From: Daucus carota subsp. sativus
Taxonomy: Eukaryota; Streptophyta; Magnoliopsida; Apiales; Apiaceae
Reading direction: 5' to 3'
Assembly: GCF_001625215.2 (NCBI RefSeq)
Contig: NC_030387.2
Coordinates: 29,349,606 to 29,413,605, forward strand
Length of the DNA: 64,000 nucleotides
The notes beneath the pieces were generated by a model. It did not search any database. It had not been told where the DNA came from and worked only from the letters and a program-made list of their open reading frames with translations. Positions 57,930 to 64,000 of the stretch are shown in pieces (the stretch's first letter is position 1; every line of letters begins with the position of its first letter). The translations under genes were made by a program, and so were the position numbers.

Positions 57930-59925
57930 GATCAATATTCCGCTAACACCGACAAAGAAAGAACTGGAATACAAAAGCAGCCTGCAATAATGAACTTGAT
58001 TAACCAGACTTCATATGAGAAATACTCTTGGGTTAGATCAAACTGGCTCTGACAGAAGCCAAATCATCTAACATATAAGCAGATGAGATATAAAGTTGAA
58101 ACTTTGATCATAGACATTTAAATTATAGAGTAGTTGCCATTCTAAAACCATGAAAGTAGAAACATATATTTTAACAACTAACAATTCAATCAATAAGAGG
58201 GGCCAGTTCAAGAATCGGGTAAGATCACATAAATCTCATCGATTGACAACATGAGAAGACATACAATTAATAAGCACCTAATAAAGCTTGCATGAGTGCA
58301 TTTAAAAGTTTTACCACAAATGCAGATCACTGTAGAACATATATTACAAATATATGTTCCACAGTTGAGTGTGTGATATCACAGCTGATGGAACTTGTAA
58401 CAGAATGCCCTTTAATATGTCAACCTTATGCCCTTTAACCTATAGTAGGAATACGTAAATCATTAAGGACAACATAGGAAAAAAAAGATATGCATCACAA
58501 TTTTCTTTCTAACAATTAAACCAGATAGTCATGAAGATACCAATTAAGAGTATATGTGATATAAGAGCAAAGATTGTACTTGAGGCTCCAAAAGTGATAG
58601 TTTATTGCAATATACAAAGTTCTGTATTAATACATAAGTAGTTGGTGATACTTTTACATTAAAGATGAACTTCACTTTAGGGAGAGGATAAAGAGTCTCT
58701 ATCTATGTAGGGCTTGCTTGAATGAAGAGTCTATTAAAATCTTGGTATGGGACCAAAGAGAATACGCACACAAAGAGGGCTAGACACAATTATTCAAATA
58801 GCCCCACCTAAAATAATTGCAGCAATTTGAACAACAACAATAGGATATAGAAGTGACTGGAGAAACTTTATGAACATGCACATTAGAGCACATATAAGAA
58901 GGTCAGAACAGAATTTGCAACAAAGGAAAAAAGTTGGTGGGGTGTCAAGACTGAAGACTCAACCTTTATGACAAATGAAGAAGCATCAATCACCCTAAGT
59001 GCACCCACAACTTTATATTCATAATTAGTGTGTGTTTAATATAAACTTCACAAATATGAATTATCTCCAGTAAACAGGACATACACTTCATTTTAATCCA
59101 TACTGAAATCATAAGTTTCTATTGTGAATAAATAAAAACTGATGAGAGCCTAAAATTTCAAGTAAAGATATGTTTTGTTACTGGAATGGTACGGAACTAG
59201 GGATGGAGATTTTCATGCAATCAAATTTAGGACAAGAATCTTGTTTATCGAAACAAATAGTTGAATAAGAATACATGGTACAAAAATTAGTAAAGCGAAC
59301 TTGAAGTAAAAGCTTAATTGAAATTTCCAGACCATTTTTTCTAAATCATATTCTCTGTATATCAGAACTACGTAATACTGTACTACTGTTCCCTGATGAT
59401 AGTGCCAATGTTAATGTATGATAGTAAAAAAAAAAAGGAATTTACTAATTGATTAAGAGAGAAAACGATTGTGATTAGTATTTGAACAGGAGGTGAACTT
59501 AATTACCAAAATAAATCATCCAGTGCTTTTGAATAGAAAAACTTTTTCCTCTCAACTGCTCTTGTTCTAGCCTGCTGTTTCAAATTGCCTGCTCCACAAT
59601 GAAACCTTTGGGCTTTGAGATTGCTTGATGGCAGACAAAGCTTCTTCCAAACTGCAAGGTGTTTGTAGCCCTCAAAGACTGCGAGACATCGAATCTACCA
59701 GGCATATTATCACTAACATTAACATGCACATATGACAGAATAGTATTTCCCTTTGTTCGGAAATAAGATCTACAAGGAACATAGAAAATAAAAACACGAA
59801 ATATCCATTTATAACAGGATCAACATGCCTCTGAACAAAACTATACTAAATATGTCATTATTGTAGAACGTGCATAAATCATGTCAGTTACAATCATGAT
59901 TTCAACTTTCAAGTACTACCGTATA
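57930..59925 (-). promoter_or_regulatory. Likely 5' UTR exon and leader intron of the ARM gene
   Basis: On the minus strand a transcript-like stretch (about 59700-59507, GC-richer, no long frame) ends TTTTG and is followed by GTAATTAAG at 59506. The acceptor TATTGCAG just above 57980 would close a leader intron of about 1.5 kb. The intron interior (58000-59450) shows no gene. Inferred from splice signals and composition. Confidence 0.45.
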
Positions 59926-62439
59926 TCAATTGTGTTGCCCGATTGGAGTTGTATAGATAGAACTTTCACCAATGATCTTTCGAGTCCTTGAAAACTCAAG
60001 AGAGATGGAAATCATAGATGGTCGAAATCTAGGATTAGAGCGCAAACATGTGAATGCATGTGTCAAAACTAAAATTATTTCTAGTTCTTGCTGTCTTGTT
60101 GGACGTGGGAGGCGTTTGTCCAAAATATCATTTATCATTTTATTTTGAGTGGATTGCGGAGTTGTAAATGATGAGAGGAGGTCTCCAGGATGCCTGCCCA
60201 TCATGGTTTCTAGCACCACTACCCCAAAGCTGTACACATCAGATTTTTCAGTCACAACCATGGTAAATGCGTGTTCTGCATTTTAAAAAAAAGAAAAGAA
60301 AAAGGAGAGAGCTAATGATTAAAATTTCCTGCAAATTATAGTGAGAACATCATGTGCAGATATAAGTTAAAAAGAATAGGTGAGAATATGAGAACCTGGA
60401 GCAATATAGCCGTAAGTGCCTGCAACTACAGTTTTATTGGAGGAATCAGGGTCTAGCAACCTTGCTGCACCAAAGTCGGCGACAAATGCCTCCATTTCAC
60501 AATTCAATAATATATTATTACTTGATATGTCTCGGTGAACTATCGAAGGTGTGCAGTCATGGTGAATATAAGATAATGCATGTGCTATACCTTTTGCAAT
60601 GTTCACCCTCCTGGTCCAATTTAACTCCAAAGCATAAGCATCATCCCTAAGGGCGTGAAATAAACTTCCTTTCTCCATATACTCATAGATCAGAAACATA
60701 CATCGATTGTGCAAGCAAAAACCATAAAGCTTTACTATATTTTTGTGTCGTGTATTTGACAACACTTGGACCTCATTCCTAAAACTTCTGTCAAAAGCTG
60801 GCTCCTGGGCTTCTAGGCGATGGAGTTTCTTAAGTGCCACAGTCTTACCAGCGGGCAACCTGGCTTGATAAACACTGCCATACCCGCCAGTCCCGATGCA
60901 GTATGTAATGTCAAAATTATTTGTTGCTCTTATGATGTCTTCATATGCAATTTTTCCATCATAGTTCCATACTGAAAATATATCACCATTCTTCGCGATC
61001 ATCTTTATTTGATTTTCTTTAGGGGCATGCCTATAAATGATATCACGAATATACTTCGCTATCATCTTGATTTGATTCTCTTTGGGGGCACACCTAGAAA
61101 TGAATACCAAGGCAAGTATTAAGATGAGAACACCCGTAGCACTGGGGAGGGCAATGTAAAGTATAGGCACGCCCCACTTATCTTGATGGTAAACCAATCC
61201 ACCATCAGACTCATCTCCGTCTGGATTATCATTCAATCCATCATCAGACACATCACTCGGTGAAATGGCAAGTGGGGGTGGGACTTGACTGTAAGTCTCT
61301 GGAATCGAACCAGAGAGACTATTGTGGGAGAGGTCAAATTTTGTTGAATATAATGTCTGAAATTCGACAGGTATGCCTCCACTCAAATTGTTATAACTTA
61401 ACCTCACTTGTCTCAAATCATGGCAAGATGCTAATTCTTTTGGGATTTGCCCGGTCAACAAATTGTGGGACAAGTCTAAAGTATGTAGACTGCATTTCTT
61501 GAAAACAGGTACAGTGCCATTCAACTGATTTGAACTAAGGTTTAGGATCTCAAGATCAGTCAAAGTGCTGAAAGCTGTTCCAATATCCCCAATGAGCAAA
61601 TTGTTGGAGAGGTCTATATGCCTCAGACTGTAACAAGTCTTGAAAACAGGTATGGAGCCACTGAGACGGTTGTTAGAGACATCAAGCAGTAACAGCTGAG
61701 ATAGGTTAGACTCTTGAAAGGGTATATCGCCTATAAGCTGATTGTCACTAAGATCAAGGTGCTGAAGTTTAGTCAAGGAGCTTAAAGCCAATGGGATTGT
61801 GCCTGTGAATATATTTTTCTGGAGGAATAACTTGACCAAATTACTTAAATTACCTAGTTCTTCAGGAATGAACCCTGTGAAATTATTGAATGCGAGGTCT
61901 ATGAAATGCAGGTTCTTGAGGCTACTTATTACAGAAGGGACAGAGCCACTCAGATTGTTATGTGAAAGATCAAGCATTTTCAGTTGAACAAGGTTAGCCA
62001 TCGAAGAAGGTAACTTACCTGTCAGATTGTTGTTGTGGAGGGAGAGATGAACTAGATTCGAAAGCGTTCCTATCTGATAATGTACATTTCCAACGAGCCC
62101 ACAGTAACCAAGATCAAGTCTTTCAAGGAATGGGAAGGAAGAAAAATTGAGTTTTCCCAGCTCATCTCCTATATGATACTCCCCCGAACCGAGGTCTATA
62201 GAAATCACCCTTCCAGCTTCACTGCAGTTGATGCCTCTCCAGTTACAGTGATTTTCTTTTGGATGTAAAGGAATTTGATTCCCCCACCAGCCAAGGCTGT
62301 TAAGAGCTTCTGCTTCGGTTGTTGATGACGTATTAGAAGCCTCTGCCACTGCGAGCAAGGCATGTAAGGCTATGAGTATGTAAGTGATCCATGAGTAAGA
62401 CAACATGATTGTTGATCTGTTATGACTGAATGCATTCAT
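59926..62439 (-). CDS. LRR receptor-like serine/threonine kinase (MIK2/At1g35710-like)
   Basis: Plasma-membrane receptor kinase. Two exons, 62439-60396 and 60275-59926, join at GCA CCA G|AA (the APE motif) to give 797 aa. Signal peptide 1-35; an N-terminal LRR cap with the C65-x6-C72 pair ([10 protein letters not shown]); about 11-12 LRRs (100-385); an acidic linker; membrane helix 423-449; kinase with glycine loop GTGGYG (516-521), catalytic Lys in VALKK (534-538), HRD (635-637) in [15 protein letters not shown] (655-657) and GTYGYIAPE ending at 682. All catalytic residues are present, so it should be active. The kinase-split intron position is typical of this subfamily (LRR-XII/XI-like). 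An oddity is a 21-residue tandem duplication just after the membrane helix. The ligand is unknown. Confidence 0.92.
60964..61089 (-). repeat. 63-bp in-frame tandem duplication in the RLK juxtamembrane
   Basis: Residues 451-471 and 472-492 both begin [12 protein letters not shown] (first copy preceded by RC, second by RH). The DNA units have diverged at a few positions. The kinase frame is kept. Confidence 0.85.
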
Positions 62440-62524
62440 TAGTATTGCTGTAGAATATCCTATCTAATGAATGTAATGCTGCAGCTAAGCGAGTTTAGGC
62501 TGCAAATAAGTAAAGTATAACAGA
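62440..62524. promoter_or_regulatory. RLK proximal upstream region
   Basis: Only 85 bp separate the start codon from an hAT insertion, so that element lies in the promoter or leader of the receptor kinase gene. Confidence 0.5.
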
Positions 62525-62938
62525 TAGGGCTGTTATTCGGTCCGGGCGAGCCGAGTTTCGAGCCGGGCATAATTCGAGCCGAGTTTTATTTAGTCGAGCC
62601 GAGCCGGCTCGTTTAAGAAAACGAGCCTAAACCTTTGCCCGAACTCGACTCGTTTATTTTCACGAGTCGAGTCGAGCTGGCTCGTTTAGTTAAACGAGCC
62701 GAGTTTAACGAGTCGGGCGAGCCGGCTCGTTTAATTTAACACTAAATCGAGCCTAAAATGCTACCCGAATCCGACTCGTTAATTTTCACGAGTCGAGCCG
62801 AGCCAGCTCGTTTAACAAAACGAGCCAAAACCTTTGCCCGAACTCGAGCTCGATTAACTAAACGAGCCGAGCCGAGCCCATCAAAACGAGTTCGAGCCGG
62901 GCGAGCTCGCGAGCTGCCCGGATCGGATTACAGCACTA
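62525..62938. mobile_element. hAT-type MITE (414 bp) with CGAGCC/GGCTCG repeats
   Basis: Starts TAGGGCTGTTATTCGGTCCG and ends with the inverted partner CGGATTACAGCACTA. Flanked by a perfect 8-bp duplication ATAACAGA (62517-62524 and 62939-62946). The interior is nearly all short inverted words GAGCCGAG, GGCTCGTTTA and TAAACGAGCC, consistent with dense transposase-binding subterminal repeats. Same terminus class as the 23844-24526 element. Confidence 0.9.
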
Positions 62939-63595
62939 ATAACAGACATAGAGCTGATTAAAATCTTAGGAGCCCAAAATGGATGCTGACTATGCTAGTG
63001 TACTTTCCTATATAACCAAGGTTCCCCTGACTAATTTTACCAAAACAATTTTTGTTGAAAATCAGTCCATCTAAACAGGTGTTAGAGCTCTAAACAGGTG
63101 TTAGAGCAAGGCCCCATATGATTTTTATGCTATATTTCAACACCCCCTCTCACTCGAAACGGAAACTTGAGTCCTCCACCAAATCAGAGTTCTAATGGTG
63201 TTGAGAACAGTCTATCTAAAATCTTAATACGTTACAGAAAAACCCCAAATGAATTTTATGTTTCAACAATTTTTGACAACGGATTTTAACTTATAACTCA
63301 TGGTCAGTGATCCAAAAGAATACACAACGAGATTATATCAAATGGAACCAAATAAGGCATAAAGAGCCTGCTTGTGAAAATGAGCTAAACAACAAGTTTA
63401 TTAGCATTAGGACTTGCTTGGTTCTTGTGATAGAATCAAGAAGATGAAATACCCGGTGCTCAAAGCTAGAATAATAAATTTTTACTGATTATTCAAGAGA
63501 GTCTAATAATAAAAAAATCTCAATCTCACTGATTATTTCAATTTAACCGGGACTTCGGCCTGAACGAGTCTCAAAAGTTCCGCCTAATCTCCTAT
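62939..63595. other. Intergenic
   Basis: No gene. A short direct repeat (TAAACAGGTGTTAGAGC) is present at 63072-63106. Confidence 0.5.
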
Positions 63596-64000
63596 TAGGG
63601 GTGATCGCAGTGCGGGCGGTGCGGTTTTTCGCGAAAACCGCGAATCAAACCGCGCATGCGGTTTGGTTGAAAACTCAAACCGCAACCGCACCACGCTAGC
63701 ATAAAAACCACGTAAACCGCACTACAAAAATGCGGTGTGGTGCGGTGCGGTTTGTATGCTTAAGAATAAATATATTTAGTTGAAGTTCGAAATAAAATTT
63801 AAATATATAATAATTAAAATCTTTTCTTATAATGAATTTATATGATATTTATCACATCAAAACTACAACAACTACTAAAAAACACAAACAAAAGTGTAAA
63901 TATGATAATAAATATGATACTAACTACAAAGAGACATATTATAATAATATAATCATTTCATACAAATTTGGTATAATAGTAATGCGAGATTGATAAAATA
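63596..64000. mobile_element. hAT-type element, left part only (window edge)
   Basis: Starts TAGGGGTGATCGCAGTGCGG, a known style of plant hAT terminus, followed by dense GCGGTTT/AAACCGC words to about 63762, then AT-rich DNA. The right end lies beyond the window, so neither the target duplication nor the coding potential can be checked. Confidence 0.65.

Overview
This is a plant nuclear window. The protein families, spliced genes with GT-AG introns, AT-rich intergenic DNA and Stowaway, hAT, Mutator-like and Helitron elements all point to a flowering plant, most likely a eudicot. No sequence marker fixes the genus. No replication origin, operon, CRISPR array or viral gene is visible, and I see no intact LTR retrotransposon.

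Left part (0.3-12.5 kb), minus strand: a four-exon NRT1/PTR (NPF) transporter gene (353-2546), then two head-to-tail single-exon CC-NBS-LRR resistance-type genes (3959-7423 and 8947-12453). The two NLRs are homologous along their whole length and look like a local tandem duplication.

Fragment graveyard (13.6-21.0 kb): broken pieces of at least five unrelated genes. There is a PDR-type ABCG transporter (+), a malectin-like receptor kinase 5' piece (- strand, sitting inside the ABCG remnant), a short-chain dehydrogenase (+), a wax-ester synthase/DGAT (WSD) 3' half (+) and an aromatic amino acid decarboxylase (-). The ABCG-exon/SDR/WSD block of about 2.26 kb is present twice in direct tandem, and the SDR runs in frame into the WSD inside one exon.

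Transposon belt (21.4-38.2 kb and 41.3-44.9 kb): a 971-bp long-TIR element, a 683-bp hAT element with an 8-bp target duplication, a three-level nest of small elements, a 4.85-kb Helitron candidate carrying aminotransferase and subtilase fragments, several smaller Helitrons, a Mutator-like element and an element full of alternating inverted TAGCGTTT words. An intact three-exon F-box/PP2 gene (38784-40651) lies between the two stretches.

Right part (45-64 kb): a five-exon F-box gene like Arabidopsis At4g00755 (+), converging on a seven-exon PEX11 peroxisome-division gene (-). Then come two short Helitrons, an intron-free CDS for an armadillo-repeat protein (-), a two-exon LRR receptor kinase (-) and hAT elements at the edge. 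The intact genes are ordinary housekeeping, transport and defence genes with no evident common pathway. The unusual content is the layered transposon activity and gene-fragment capture. I saw no clearly new enzymatic or defence system. All exon joins were made by eye from reading frame and GT-AG sites and have no transcript support.
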